Positions 24,182-32,403 are shown, numbered from the stretch's first letter. The stretch: DNA of 35,612 nt from Terriglobia bacterium (GCA_020073105.1 JAIQFW010000018.1:1-35612); one strand, 5' to 3'. The notes: generated by a model from the sequence alone, not told the origin. Translations and numbers: made by a program.

Positions 24182-24457
24182 CTGACAACCGTCGTCGTGC
24201 CGAAATCGGGAGGCGTTACCAGCACCAAGGCCATCGTGTCGCGATGGCTCAAGAAAGAAGGCGACAAGATCAAGCAGGGCGATCCGCTGGTCGAGCTGGA
24301 GACGGAGAAGATCAGCTACGAGCTGGAATCGCCATACGAAGGTGTGTTGTTGAAGATCCTAGCTAAAGAAACGGCCGAGGTGCCAGTGGGCGACCCGCTT
24401 TGCCAGATTGGGCAGTCGAACGATCCTGCGCCAAAGTCAAGACCCAGGAAGGGGTGA
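24182..24457 (+). CDS. Free-standing lipoyl-domain (E2-type carrier) protein
   Basis: This 91-residue protein is a single lipoyl domain, opening TTVVVPKSGGVTSTKAI. The lipoylated lysine is K43 in LETEKISYEL, with the GDxxxxGD pattern before it (27-34), followed by VPVGDPLCQIG. It has no subunit-binding or acyltransferase domain, which a full E2 would have. The best start is CTG 24182, a rare start codon, as AGGAGG lies five bases before it and K43 then falls where it does in known lipoyl domains; GTG 24197 would remove the first beta strand. It sits three bases before the E1 alpha gene and presumably carries the acyl group made by E1. No E2 core or E3 is in the window. Confidence 0.85.
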   Translation: MTTVVVPKSGGVTSTKAIVSRWLKKEGDKIKQGDPLVELETEKISYELESPYEGVLLKILAKETAEVPVGDPLCQIGQSNDPAPKSRPRKG

Positions 24458-24460
24458 GTC

Positions 24461-25492
24461 ATGCCAAAGAAACATCAGCTGTCAAAGGACCGGCTCGTGT
24501 GGATGTTCACCCAGATGGTGCGCATTCGCGAGTTTGAAGAAGCCGTGAAACGGGCATTCATCGAACACCCCGGTGTGATTCGCGGACATGCTCACCTGGG
24601 GGACGGCGCCGAAGCCAGCATCGTGGGGAGTTTATCAACCCGCAACAAGACCGATCTGGCCATGCCGAGCTACCGCTGCCACGGTTATCCGATCGTGCTG
24701 GGTACGCCGCTGCGAAAGATGATGGCGGAGGTGTTTGGCAGAAAGGATGGCTTGTGCAAGGGTTTCGGAGGCTCGATGCATCTAGCCGATCCTGCCCATC
24801 ATTTTCCCGGCACTTCAGGAATCATCGGCCAAAGCATCGCCCACGCCACCGGCGCGGCGTTGACCGCCCAGGTGAAGAAGACCGGTCAGGTCGTCTACTG
24901 CTTCTTCGGGGACGGTGCTTCGAAGCAGGGAGCCTTCTTCGAGTCCGTTAATATGGCCGCGGTTTGGAAGTTGCCCATCGTTTACGTTCTCGAAAACAAC
25001 CAATACCAGGCCTACACGCACTTCAGCCTGGAAGACGCGAACGCGGTGGCGGGTGATCCGCTTTCCAAGAAGGCGGCGGCTTTCAGCATTCCGGGTGTCA
25101 CCGTGGATGGCACGGACCCGGTTGCCGTGCACAAAGCCGTTAGCAAAGCAGCGGACCGTGCTCGCGCCGGCAAAGGCCCGAGTCTGGTCGAGACCAAGTT
25201 TTATCGTCTGAGCGCTCACGGCAATGTCATCACAGTTCCTCCCTTGCCCACGCAGTTCCCCGAGCATGAAGCGGTGGCCGTGTACGGCAACAAGAAAGAA
25301 TTTGCCCAATGGAAGGCCAAGGACCCGGTTGTGAAGTTCCGTTCAAGGTTGATAAAGACTCGCGCGCTGACCGAGGCAAACGCCAAGCGCATCGAGGATG
25401 CGGCCCGTGCGGAGGTCAAGGACGCAGTGGAGTTCGCCCTGGCCAGTCCACTGCCTGCGCCGGAAGAAGCGGTCAATTACGTGTACGCGTAG
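24461..25492 (+). CDS. 2-oxoacid/acetoin dehydrogenase E1 component, alpha subunit
   Basis: This 343-residue protein has the thiamine-diphosphate motif G150-D151-G152 through N179-N180 (FGDGASKQG to VLENN). MPSYRCHGY and GGSMHLAD earlier in the chain match AcoA/PdhA-type E1 alpha. E1 decarboxylates a 2-oxoacid, or cleaves acetoin, and passes the acyl unit to a lipoyl group. GGAAGGGG precedes ATG 24461. The lipoyl-protein gene is three bases upstream and the E1 beta gene ten bases downstream. It lacks the N-terminal extension of branched-chain E1 alpha. Substrate unknown. Confidence 0.92.
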   Translation: MPKKHQLSKDRLVWMFTQMVRIREFEEAVKRAFIEHPGVIRGHAHLGDGAEASIVGSLSTRNKTDLAMPSYRCHGYPIVLGTPLRKMMAEVFGRKDGLCKGFGGSMHLADPAHHFPGTSGIIGQSIAHATGAALTAQVKKTGQVVYCFFGDGASKQGAFFESVNMAAVWKLPIVYVLENNQYQAYTHFSLEDANAVAGDPLSKKAAAFSIPGVTVDGTDPVAVHKAVSKAADRARAGKGPSLVETKFYRLSAHGNVITVPPLPTQFPEHEAVAVYGNKKEFAQWKAKDPVVKFRSRLIKTRALTEANAKRIEDAARAEVKDAVEFALASPLPAPEEAVNYVYA

Positions 25493-25502
25493 AGGAGCTA
25501 AC

Positions 25503-26483
25503 ATGGCCCGCGAAATGATGTACATGGATGCCATCAATGCGGCGATCATCGAAGAAATGCAGCGCGACGAGAATGTCATCTTCTACGGTCAGAACATGGC
25601 CATGACCGAGCGCGATCCCATGCTTAAGAAATTCGGCAAGGACCGCGTGCGGCTCACACCCATTTCCGAAACCGCAGAGATCGGCATCGGGATCGGCGCC
25701 GCGATGACCGGCTTGCGGCCCATTGTCGAGCTATGGATGAGCGAGTTCATGCTGGTCGCCTTTGCCCAGGTCCTCAACGAAGCGCCCCGCCTCCGGTACA
25801 TGTCGGGCGGCCAGGTGAAAGTACCGCTGGTGTTGAAAGCCGGATTTGGTTTCTGTGCCGGCTGGGCAGGTCAGCACTCCAATTGCATTTATCACAGCAT
25901 GATGGGGATCCCCGGATTGAAGGTTGTCGTGCCGTCTACCCCGGCGGATGCCAAGGGACTGATGGCTGCGGCCATTCGCGACGACAATCCCGTCGTCTAT
26001 CTGCATTCCTACATGCTGACTCTCGACAAGGGACAGGTGCCGGACGGCGAGTATGTGGTGCCGCTGGGTGTCGCGGATGTGAAACGTGCGGGGACTGATA
26101 TCACGATCGTTGCTGTCGGCTGGATGGTCAAGAAAGCCATGGCGGCGGCAGAGCGCCTGGCACAAGAGGGAATCAGCGCAGAAGTCGTGGATCCACGCAG
26201 CTTGGCGCCGCTCGATGTGAAGACCATCGTCGCCTCCGTGAAAAAAACCGGACGGGTAGTACTTGTCGACCAGGCTCCTCGCCATTCTTCTGCCGCTGCT
26301 GTCATTGCGGGCGAGATCGCAGAGCACGCCTTCGAACATTTGCGCGCCCCGGTCAAGATGGTCACCGCACTGGACGCGTCGGTCCCGTACAGCGAGCCGC
26401 TGGAGAATTTCGTCGTGCCCAACGAGGAAAAGATCGTTCAAGCGGTGAAGGCGGTGCTGGCGAACCAAGAGGTCGCGGCCTGA
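25503..26483 (+). CDS. 2-oxoacid/acetoin dehydrogenase E1 component, beta subunit
   Basis: This 326-residue protein opens REMMYMDAINAAIIEEM. TPISETAEIGIGIGAAMTG, AGQHSN and IVAVGWMVKKAM identify the transketolase-like pyrimidine and C-terminal domains of E1 beta. It pairs with the alpha subunit just upstream to complete the thiamine-diphosphate site. AGAGGAG (25491-25497) before ATG 25503 sets the start, although the frame is open from 25398. The TIM-barrel gene follows after eight bases. Confidence 0.93.
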   Translation: MAREMMYMDAINAAIIEEMQRDENVIFYGQNMAMTERDPMLKKFGKDRVRLTPISETAEIGIGIGAAMTGLRPIVELWMSEFMLVAFAQVLNEAPRLRYMSGGQVKVPLVLKAGFGFCAGWAGQHSNCIYHSMMGIPGLKVVVPSTPADAKGLMAAAIRDDNPVVYLHSYMLTLDKGQVPDGEYVVPLGVADVKRAGTDITIVAVGWMVKKAMAAAERLAQEGISAEVVDPRSLAPLDVKTIVASVKKTGRVVLVDQAPRHSSAAAVIAGEIAEHAFEHLRAPVKMVTALDASVPYSEPLENFVVPNEEKIVQAVKAVLANQEVAA

Positions 26484-26491
26484 CTGCCACC

Positions 26492-27340
26492 ATGAACACC
26501 GACGTCGACCTGCTCGCCTCCTACTGGACGATTTCCGCCGGGCTTCCCCACACCGACAAAGAATACAGCCCCTTTGATTTCAAGGATCGGGTAGAAGCCG
26601 CTGCCAGGGCCGGTTTCAGGGGATTCGGGATCTGGCACGCGGACCTCGATCACGTGCTGCAGAAGCGAAGCCTCAAGGAGATGAAGCAGATCCTCGACGA
26701 CAACGGCATCAAACACGTCGAGCTCGAGTTTCTCACCGATTGGTTCCTGGACGGAGAGCGGAAGAAAAACTCGGACATCCAGCGCCAGAAGCTGCTGGCC
26801 GCGTCCGAGGCTCTGCGGGCACACCATGTTAAAGTAGGTGATTTTTTCAAAGAAAAAACTCCCATGCCGCGGCTGATTGAGGCGTTTGCGGAACTGTGCA
26901 GTGAGGGGGCCAAATACGGGGCCAGGATCGGCTTCGAGCTGATGCCCTTTGCGATGATCGATACGCTGAAGGAAACTTTGGAGATGGTCGAAGGAGCCGG
27001 CGCCAAGAACGGTGGAATTTGCTTTGATCTCTGGCACATTGTGAAGCTGAAAATTCCCTACGAAGAAGTAGCGCGCGTGCCACAGAAATATGTAGTGAGC
27101 ATCGAGCTGAACGACGGTACGTTCGAAGCTCCGTGGAGCCTGCACGAGGACACCATCAATCACCGCCGGCTGTGTGGAGAAGGGGAGTTCGACGTAAAGG
27201 GTTTCATTAATTGCATGCTCAAGGCGGGCTATGACGGACCTTGGGGAATCGAAGTCTTGTCCGAAGAGCTGCGAACAAAGCCCCTGGAGGAGTTGACAAC
27301 GCGGTCGTTCAATACCACCATGGCGCAATTTCGCGGCTAG
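26492..27340 (+). CDS. Sugar isomerase/epimerase-like TIM-barrel protein
   Basis: This 282-residue protein belongs to the AP-endonuclease-2/xylose-isomerase-like barrels. Likely metal ligands are the acidic and histidine residues in RIGFELMPF, ICFDLWH, VSIELNDG and WGIEVLSEE. Members include sugar epimerases, inosose dehydratases and 3-dehydroshikimate dehydratases. The last would make protocatechuate, which would fit the GalB/GalC-like genes downstream, but I see no residue that settles this. ATG 26492 follows the E1 beta stop by eight bases. A hairpin lies just after its stop codon. Confidence 0.8.
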   Translation: MNTDVDLLASYWTISAGLPHTDKEYSPFDFKDRVEAAARAGFRGFGIWHADLDHVLQKRSLKEMKQILDDNGIKHVELEFLTDWFLDGERKKNSDIQRQKLLAASEALRAHHVKVGDFFKEKTPMPRLIEAFAELCSEGAKYGARIGFELMPFAMIDTLKETLEMVEGAGAKNGGICFDLWHIVKLKIPYEEVARVPQKYVVSIELNDGTFEAPWSLHEDTINHRRLCGEGEFDVKGFINCMLKAGYDGPWGIEVLSEELRTKPLEELTTRSFNTTMAQFRG

Positions 27341-27349
27341 CTTGCGTAG

Positions 27350-27371
27350 GGGCAGGTGTCCTCACCTGCCC
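27350..27371. repeat. Perfect hairpin GGGCAGGTG-TCCT-CACCTGCCC
   Basis: A nine-base-pair perfect stem with a four-base loop sits ten bases after the epimerase-like gene. No T run follows and the next gene starts only 24 bases later, so it is probably a processing hairpin or small dispersed repeat rather than a full terminator. Confidence 0.55.
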
Positions 27372-27394
27372 GGTTCTGGCGTCTGCAGGAGAGC

Positions 27395-28324
27395 ATGAGC
27401 ACTCAAACTCATTCCGCACCCACTGCTTCCGTGTCTGACCGTGCCTGGGAGGCCATTCAGGGGGCCTACGACCTGCAAGTACACGTCGCGCCGGATGTGA
27501 TCGGGCGGCGTATCGACGACATTGATCTGGCGAAGGAATTCCTGGCGCATGGCTTGCGTGGCTTCGTGCTTAAATCGCATTATGTACAAACCGCCGAGCG
27601 GGCCAAGGTTGTCTCCAAGGCAGTGCCCGGCATTGCCGCCTTCGGCGCTTTGACGCTCAACCATGCGGTCGGAGGCTTGAATCCGGTAGCAGTGGAAATT
27701 GCAGGCCGCTCAGGCTGCAAGATCGTTTGGATGCCTACGGTGGACGCGCAAAATGAAACCGCCGGCCTGCCTGGTGGCGGAAGCAAGAAGCTGCCGTTCT
27801 GGGCCGAGATCCAGCGAGAGCTTGCCGCCATGGGAATTGCGCCTCCACGCATGACAGTGCTGGATGCAGCCGGCCAAATCTCCGCGTCGGCGCGTACTTG
27901 CATGGAGCTGATCGCCCGGCACGATATGATCCTCGCCACCGGCCACTTAGGGCGGCACGAAATCTTCCCTTTGGTGAAGGCGGCGAACGAAATGAAGCTC
28001 AAGAAGGTCGTGGTCACACACGCCGAGTTTCCTTCGCAGAACCTTTCCGCCAAAGAGCAGCTTGAGCTGGTGCAAATGGGCGCGCTGATCGAACACTGTT
28101 TCACCACCATGCACACCGGCAAAGCGCCGTGGGAGACGGTCTTTGAGAGTATTCGGGAGGTCGGGCCCGCCCGCTGCATCTTGTCCACCGACCTGGGGCA
28201 GACCATCAACCCGCCAGTGGCCGAAGGGTTTGGAATGTTTGCGCAAAAACTGATGGACGCCGGCTTTTCGATGGCCGAAGTTCGTCAGATGGCAGTTGCG
28301 AATCCCGCCGCATACGTGGAATAG
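27395..28324 (+). CDS. DUF6282-like metal-dependent hydrolase
   Basis: This 309-residue protein resembles the uncharacterised DUF6282 family of amidohydrolase-like barrels. Possible metal or catalytic residues lie in YDLQVHVAPD, LATGHLGRHE, VVTHAEFPSQ and LSTDLGQ. ATG 27395 is chosen because AGGAGAG is directly upstream and the family-like region starts about 20 residues later; the frame opens at 27356 inside the hairpin. It lies nine bases before the GalB-like gene, so a role near ring-cleavage products is likely, perhaps as a hydrolase or hydratase. The reaction is unknown. Confidence 0.75.
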   Translation: MSTQTHSAPTASVSDRAWEAIQGAYDLQVHVAPDVIGRRIDDIDLAKEFLAHGLRGFVLKSHYVQTAERAKVVSKAVPGIAAFGALTLNHAVGGLNPVAVEIAGRSGCKIVWMPTVDAQNETAGLPGGGSKKLPFWAEIQRELAAMGIAPPRMTVLDAAGQISASARTCMELIARHDMILATGHLGRHEIFPLVKAANEMKLKKVVVTHAEFPSQNLSAKEQLELVQMGALIEHCFTTMHTGKAPWETVFESIREVGPARCILSTDLGQTINPPVAEGFGMFAQKLMDAGFSMAEVRQMAVANPAAYVE

Positions 28325-28333
28325 GAAACTGCG

Positions 28334-29056
28334 ATGAGCGATCCAAAAACAATGCTGGTGGTCAGCGCCCACGCTGCCGACTTCGTCTGGCGGGCCGGTG
28401 GCGCCATTGCGCTTTACGTCGAGCGCGGTTACAAAGTCCGGATTCTCTGCCTTTCGTACGGGGAGCGGGGGGAGTCCGAGCGGCTCTGGAAGCAGCCAGG
28501 CATGACGTTGGAACGTGTCAAAGAATCTCGCCGCAACGAGTCGCAGAAGGCCGCGGACATCCTGGGAGCGGAGATCCGCTTCTTCGATTCCGGAGATTAC
28601 CCGCTGAAAGCGTCTGAAGAAACCGTGCATGAAATGGTCATGGAGTTCCGTCGCCTGCAGCCGGAGTTTGTGCTGACGCACTCGCTGGCCGACCCCTACA
28701 ATCCCGACCATCCCGAGGCTTCCCAGCTGACCATACGCACTCGCATCTATGCCCAGGCAGCCGGTTACCCCGTCGAAGGCAAGAAGCTGGAAGCGCCGCC
28801 AGTGCTCATGTTTGAGCCCCACCAGCCGGAGCAGTGCGATTTCAAACCGCAGGTACTCCTCGACATCACCCCGGTATTCGCACGTAAGCGCAAAGCCATG
28901 GAGTCGATGGAAGCGCAGGAGCACATCTGGCAGTACTACACGGACTTGGCCCTGCGCCGGGGCACGCAAGCGGCCCGCAACTCCGGCAAGAAGGAAATCA
29001 AGTATGCGGAGGCATTTCAGAGACTCTATCCGCAAGTGACCAGTGAGCTGGACTGA
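28334..29056 (+). CDS. galB: GalB-like 4-oxalomesaconate hydratase (PIG-L/LmbE fold)
   Basis: This 240-residue protein is of PIG-L/LmbE deacetylase fold but matches GalB of Pseudomonas putida, the hydratase of gallate breakdown. The usual HPDDE motif is replaced by AHAADF (H13, D16), as in GalB; the third zinc ligand is H126 in PDHPEA. LCLSYGERGES and FEPHQPEQCDF also agree with GalB as I remember it. GalB adds water to 4-oxalomesaconate to give 4-carboxy-4-hydroxy-2-oxoadipate, the substrate of the aldolase encoded next. ATG 28334 follows AGGAAA. Its stop codon lies in the arm of a long hairpin. The match is from memory; a deacetylase with a related substrate is the alternative. Confidence 0.82.
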   Translation: MSDPKTMLVVSAHAADFVWRAGGAIALYVERGYKVRILCLSYGERGESERLWKQPGMTLERVKESRRNESQKAADILGAEIRFFDSGDYPLKASEETVHEMVMEFRRLQPEFVLTHSLADPYNPDHPEASQLTIRTRIYAQAAGYPVEGKKLEAPPVLMFEPHQPEQCDFKPQVLLDITPVFARKRKAMESMEAQEHIWQYYTDLALRRGTQAARNSGKKEIKYAEAFQRLYPQVTSELD

Positions 29057-29139
29057 GAACTGAGAACCGGGAACTGAGATCTGTTTTGCAATCTTTGATC
29101 GAAAAAGCAGTTGTCAGTTGCCGGCTCTCAGTTCTCAGT
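29052..29139. repeat. Long hairpin repeat (ACTGAGAACTGAGA family)
   Basis: A 32-base left arm (29052-29083) and right arm (29108-29139) pair at 28 of 32 positions around a 24-base loop. It covers the stop codon of the GalB-like gene and lies between it and the aldolase gene. It is the best preserved of three related elements in the window (others at 18715 and 19591). With no transposase inside, it looks like a non-autonomous or REP-like repeat. Confidence 0.75.
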
Positions 29140-29164
29140 GGTTTTTGCATGAGAGAGGCGTTTC

Positions 29165-29854
29165 ATGAAACCCAGAGTTATTCGTAACATTTCCCGTCCG
29201 ACCGCCGATGTGATCCGGCTTCTCGGTGAACTGGGGGTCGCAACCATCCACGAAGTACAGGGGCGGACTGGCCTGATGCGCCCCTACATGCGCCCGATCT
29301 ACCCAGGAGCAAAGCTTGCGGCGCCAGCGATCACGGTGTCCTGCCACCCAGGCGACAACCTGATGATCCACGCTGCCGTGGAGGTTTGCCGTCCGGGAGA
29401 CGTCTTGGTCGTGGCGCCGGTCTCGGAGTCGTCGGACGGCATGTTCGGCGAGTTGCTGGCCACGTCATGCCAGGCCCACGGTATCATCGGTCTGGTCGTC
29501 GACGCCGGAGTGCGTGATACCGCCGATCTGACTGCAATGCACTTCCCGGTGTGGTCGAAGGGAATCTCGGCGCAGGGCACAGTCAAGTCAGCTGCAGGGT
29601 CCGTCAACATCGATATCGTCTGCGCTGGGGCGCTGGTTCATCCCGGAGACGTGATCATCGGTGACCAGGATGGAGTGGTTGTGGTGGCCCGCCAGTATGC
29701 AGCCGAGGTTGCCAAGCTAGGGCAACAGCGGGAGGCAAAAGAGGCTCGCTCACGCGAGAGGCTGCGCTCGGGCGAGTTAGGACTGGACATGTACGGGTTG
29801 CGCGACAAGCTGAAGGAGTTGGGAGTTGAATATAGGGATTCGGACCAGGAGTAA
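29165..29854 (+). CDS. galC: 4-carboxy-4-hydroxy-2-oxoadipate aldolase-like (GalC/LigK, RraA fold)
   Basis: This 229-residue protein has the RraA fold and matches HMG/CHA aldolases. Shared segments are GVATIHEVQGRTGLM, MRPIYPGAKL, GELLATSCQAHG, VVDAGVRDTADL with R117 and D118 at the metal site, and a tail ELGLDMYGLRDKLKEL. The enzyme splits 4-carboxy-4-hydroxy-2-oxoadipate to pyruvate and oxaloacetate, and often decarboxylates oxaloacetate too. GAGAGAGG lies about seven bases before ATG 29165. Following the GalB-like gene, it completes the last two steps of the protocatechuate/gallate 4,5-cleavage route. True RraA (RNase E inhibitor) is about 160 residues and lacks this C-terminal tail. Confidence 0.87.
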   Translation: MKPRVIRNISRPTADVIRLLGELGVATIHEVQGRTGLMRPYMRPIYPGAKLAAPAITVSCHPGDNLMIHAAVEVCRPGDVLVVAPVSESSDGMFGELLATSCQAHGIIGLVVDAGVRDTADLTAMHFPVWSKGISAQGTVKSAAGSVNIDIVCAGALVHPGDVIIGDQDGVVVVARQYAAEVAKLGQQREAKEARSRERLRSGELGLDMYGLRDKLKELGVEYRDSDQE

Positions 29855-29872
29855 GGCAATGTCGGCGCGTTG

Positions 29873-30718
29873 CTACGGCAAGTGGTTTTTGGCAAGGTAC
29901 TTCAGCATCGCCGTGACCACAGACTTGGGTATGTTGTCGCCGGAGTGACAATAGTAGTAGTCGGGAGCCTCGCGGTGTGCTCCGCCCGGGCCATTGGTAC
30001 GATACCAATAGGTACAGGTGTAGACTCCCGGACGTGAGGAACCCGCATCCAGCCTGGAGAGTGCGTCAGCCGGGCGATCGCCTCCACTAGGAGACACAGT
30101 TGCAGCGTTGGGCCCAACACTGCGGTCGCTCTGGTGGGTGAGCGATTGATCGTATTGGCTCTGAGCAATGGCGTTGTCGGGTGACGTTGCGCCATTCCTA
30201 TCGGCAATGACTCCCACCGCCAGAATGTAACCGGCCTTTCCCTGGTCCACACACATGCCGGGGAGTTTCTTTGGCCCCTCTTTCGTCAGCCACTTTTCCA
30301 AGTCTCTGTAGTCTTTCTCTAAGAAAGGCAGTAATTCATACGGCCGTGAGACCCTAGGAGGGGCGGACGTATTCTTGGATTTGTCCCCTCGCCCAGCTGT
30401 CGACGCTGCGACCAATTCCCGACGTCGTTTTGCCACCTCTTCAGGACCGGGGCGCTCCGACCATGCAGTGACCTTGGAAGGGAAGTCCCACTCCTGTAGC
30501 TGCTGCCAGCTTGGGCTTGGGAATAGAGCCTGGTTCGAGGGCGCCAACGGGGTCCCGAGCAACTGCAGGACACTCTGGTCGAGGAGTTCGAGGGTGTAGT
30601 AAGACTTGCACCCATCCTGGGTTGTCTGAGCGGGAGGCGGCGGCTGCTGCGCCGGAGCCACGCCGCAGACGAAGCTCAAGACGATCGCTCGGGCTAGGAG
30701 CACATATCGGCGAAGCAT
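29873..30718 (-). CDS. Secreted protein of unknown function
   Basis: This 281-residue protein has a signal peptide (about 1-23, ending GVAPAQ). A proline-rich linker (QQPPPPAQ), a charged middle and a C-terminal part with cysteines at TCTYWYR and YYYCHSGD follow; four cysteines in the mature chain could form disulfides. I recognise no family. It is convergent with the aldolase gene (18 bases apart) and shares direction with the aldehyde dehydrogenase gene, whose stop lies 16 bases before its start, so it may be cotranscribed with that gene. Confidence 0.7.
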   Translation of the reverse strand: MLRRYVLLARAIVLSFVCGVAPAQQPPPPAQTTQDGCKSYYTLELLDQSVLQLLGTPLAPSNQALFPSPSWQQLQEWDFPSKVTAWSERPGPEEVAKRRRELVAASTAGRGDKSKNTSAPPRVSRPYELLPFLEKDYRDLEKWLTKEGPKKLPGMCVDQGKAGYILAVGVIADRNGATSPDNAIAQSQYDQSLTHQSDRSVGPNAATVSPSGGDRPADALSRLDAGSSRPGVYTCTYWYRTNGPGGAHREAPDYYYCHSGDNIPKSVVTAMLKYLAKNHLP

Positions 30719-30734
30719 AGAATCTTCCCCACGG

Positions 30735-32213
30735 TCACGAGGCTTTGACTGCTGGTTCGAACGGATAGTGCCGTTGCTTGTGCTGAACGGAAATCCACTT
30801 CATGGTGGTGAATTCCTCGAGCGCCCACTTGCCGTTCAGGCGGCCCACACCGGAAGCTTTTACGCCACCGAACGCGATGAGTGGATCGTCGTTGATAGTT
30901 CCGTCGTTCACGTGCACCATCCCGGAATCAAACTGCTTGGCCAGTTCCGCACCACGCTCGGCATCCTGAGTGTGAATTGCGCCGCTCAAGCCATACGGGC
31001 TGTCGTTGGCAATGCGTAACGCTTCCTCTTCCGTATCGAAAGGCATCACACATACTGCCGGGCCAAACATTTCGTTCTGTGCCACCCACATGTTGGGTTT
31101 CACGTCGGCGAATACGGTGGGAGAGACCACGTTGCCCTCGACTTTGCCGCGCAGTACGACTTTGGCGCCTTCGTCGATCCCCCGCTGCACCTGTTTCGCA
31201 AACGTCTGGGTTTGCCGTTCGTTGATCAGGGGACCGAGTTCAGTCTCCGGATTCCGGGGATCACCCACCTTAAGCTTCGACACCCGGTCTACAAACTTGT
31301 CCAAAAACTTGTTGTAAACACCGCGTTGTACCAGGATACGGTTGGTGCACATGCAGACCTGCCCCTGGTGGGCAAAGCGGCTGAAGACGGCGGCATTCAC
31401 CGCCGTATTCAGATCGGCGTCATTCATCACGATGAAAGCGCTGTTACCGCCGAGTTCCAGGATGGCTTTTTTCAGGCAACGGCCGGCAACCCCACCGATG
31501 TGGCGCCCCACTCCTTCCGAACCGGTGAACGAAATGATGCGCGGAATCGGATGCTCGACGAACGCATCGCCGATCTCGCCGATGTCGGCGACAATCACGT
31601 TGAGCAGGCCCTTGGGGATTCCCGCTTCCTCAAAGATCTTGGCGACCAGGGTTCCGCCCGTGATCGGCGTGTCGTCGTGCGGTTTTAGCACCACGCCATT
31701 CCCGGCCCCCAACGCGGGTGCGACCGAGCGCATGCTGAGGTTGAAGGGGAAGTTGAAGGGGCTGATGACGCCAACGACGCCAGCAGGAACCCGGTACAAC
31801 CGGTTTTCCTTACCCTCCACCGTCGACGGTAGAATCTCGCCGGTCATCCGAATGGGATAGGTGGAAGCTTCCTTGATGAACGTCTTCACCAGGAAGATTT
31901 CGATCATCGCTTTGAGCTGGGTGCCACCGAGTTCCTCAATGATGATGTCAGCAATGTCGGCCTCATTTTTCTCGATCCAGGTGATGGCTTTTTCCAAGAT
32001 GGTGCGTTTCTCGAACGGGTTGACCTCGCCCCAAACTTTCTGTGCAGCTGCTGCCGAACGGTAGGCTTCATCCAGGTCGGACAGACTCGCCAGCTTGAAA
32101 TCCGTTATGGCCTTCCCGTTGTACGGATTCCGGTCGGTGAGCACTTTCTGGCTCTTCCCGTCACGCCACACTCCCCCAATGTACTGTTTGTTTAGACCTA
32201 CAAACTGGTTCAT
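30735..32213 (-). CDS. NAD(P)-dependent aldehyde dehydrogenase
   Basis: This 492-residue protein is a full aldehyde dehydrogenase. The general base is E253 (LELGGNSAF) and the catalytic cysteine C287 (GQVCMCTNR). ISPFNFPFNLSMRSVAPAL, FTGSEGVG and EMFGPAVCVMPF are the usual cofactor and oligomer motifs. PFNFP-type loops and overall length fit the benzaldehyde/vanillin dehydrogenase group, so an aromatic aldehyde is likely but unproven. ATG 32213 is preceded by AGGGG; a GTG lies one codon earlier. It is on the opposite strand to the catabolic runs and ends them on the right. Confidence 0.92.
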   Translation of the reverse strand: MNQFVGLNKQYIGGVWRDGKSQKVLTDRNPYNGKAITDFKLASLSDLDEAYRSAAAAQKVWGEVNPFEKRTILEKAITWIEKNEADIADIIIEELGGTQLKAMIEIFLVKTFIKEASTYPIRMTGEILPSTVEGKENRLYRVPAGVVGVISPFNFPFNLSMRSVAPALGAGNGVVLKPHDDTPITGGTLVAKIFEEAGIPKGLLNVIVADIGEIGDAFVEHPIPRIISFTGSEGVGRHIGGVAGRCLKKAILELGGNSAFIVMNDADLNTAVNAAVFSRFAHQGQVCMCTNRILVQRGVYNKFLDKFVDRVSKLKVGDPRNPETELGPLINERQTQTFAKQVQRGIDEGAKVVLRGKVEGNVVSPTVFADVKPNMWVAQNEMFGPAVCVMPFDTEEEALRIANDSPYGLSGAIHTQDAERGAELAKQFDSGMVHVNDGTINDDPLIAFGGVKASGVGRLNGKWALEEFTTMKWISVQHKQRHYPFEPAVKAS

Positions 32214-32403
32214 CACTCGACCCCTGGTGGACCTGACGCGTCCTGTTAAATGGCTATCAGCCTACCATTATTGAGCCGGTTGGGAAATGCCAAGACTGCC
32301 AAGCCGCAGAACAAAGGCGAGGTTTGGGGTTTCTGACGGCCGGGAGTGGACCGAACAATGTGGGGACAAGCAGCTCGTGCTGGAACCGATTCGAGTAGAG
32401 ATA

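Noticed and set aside
27117-27125. GTACGTTCG resembling the operator
   Set aside because: Only the right half matches (no AACG on the left) and it lies inside the epimerase-like coding region.
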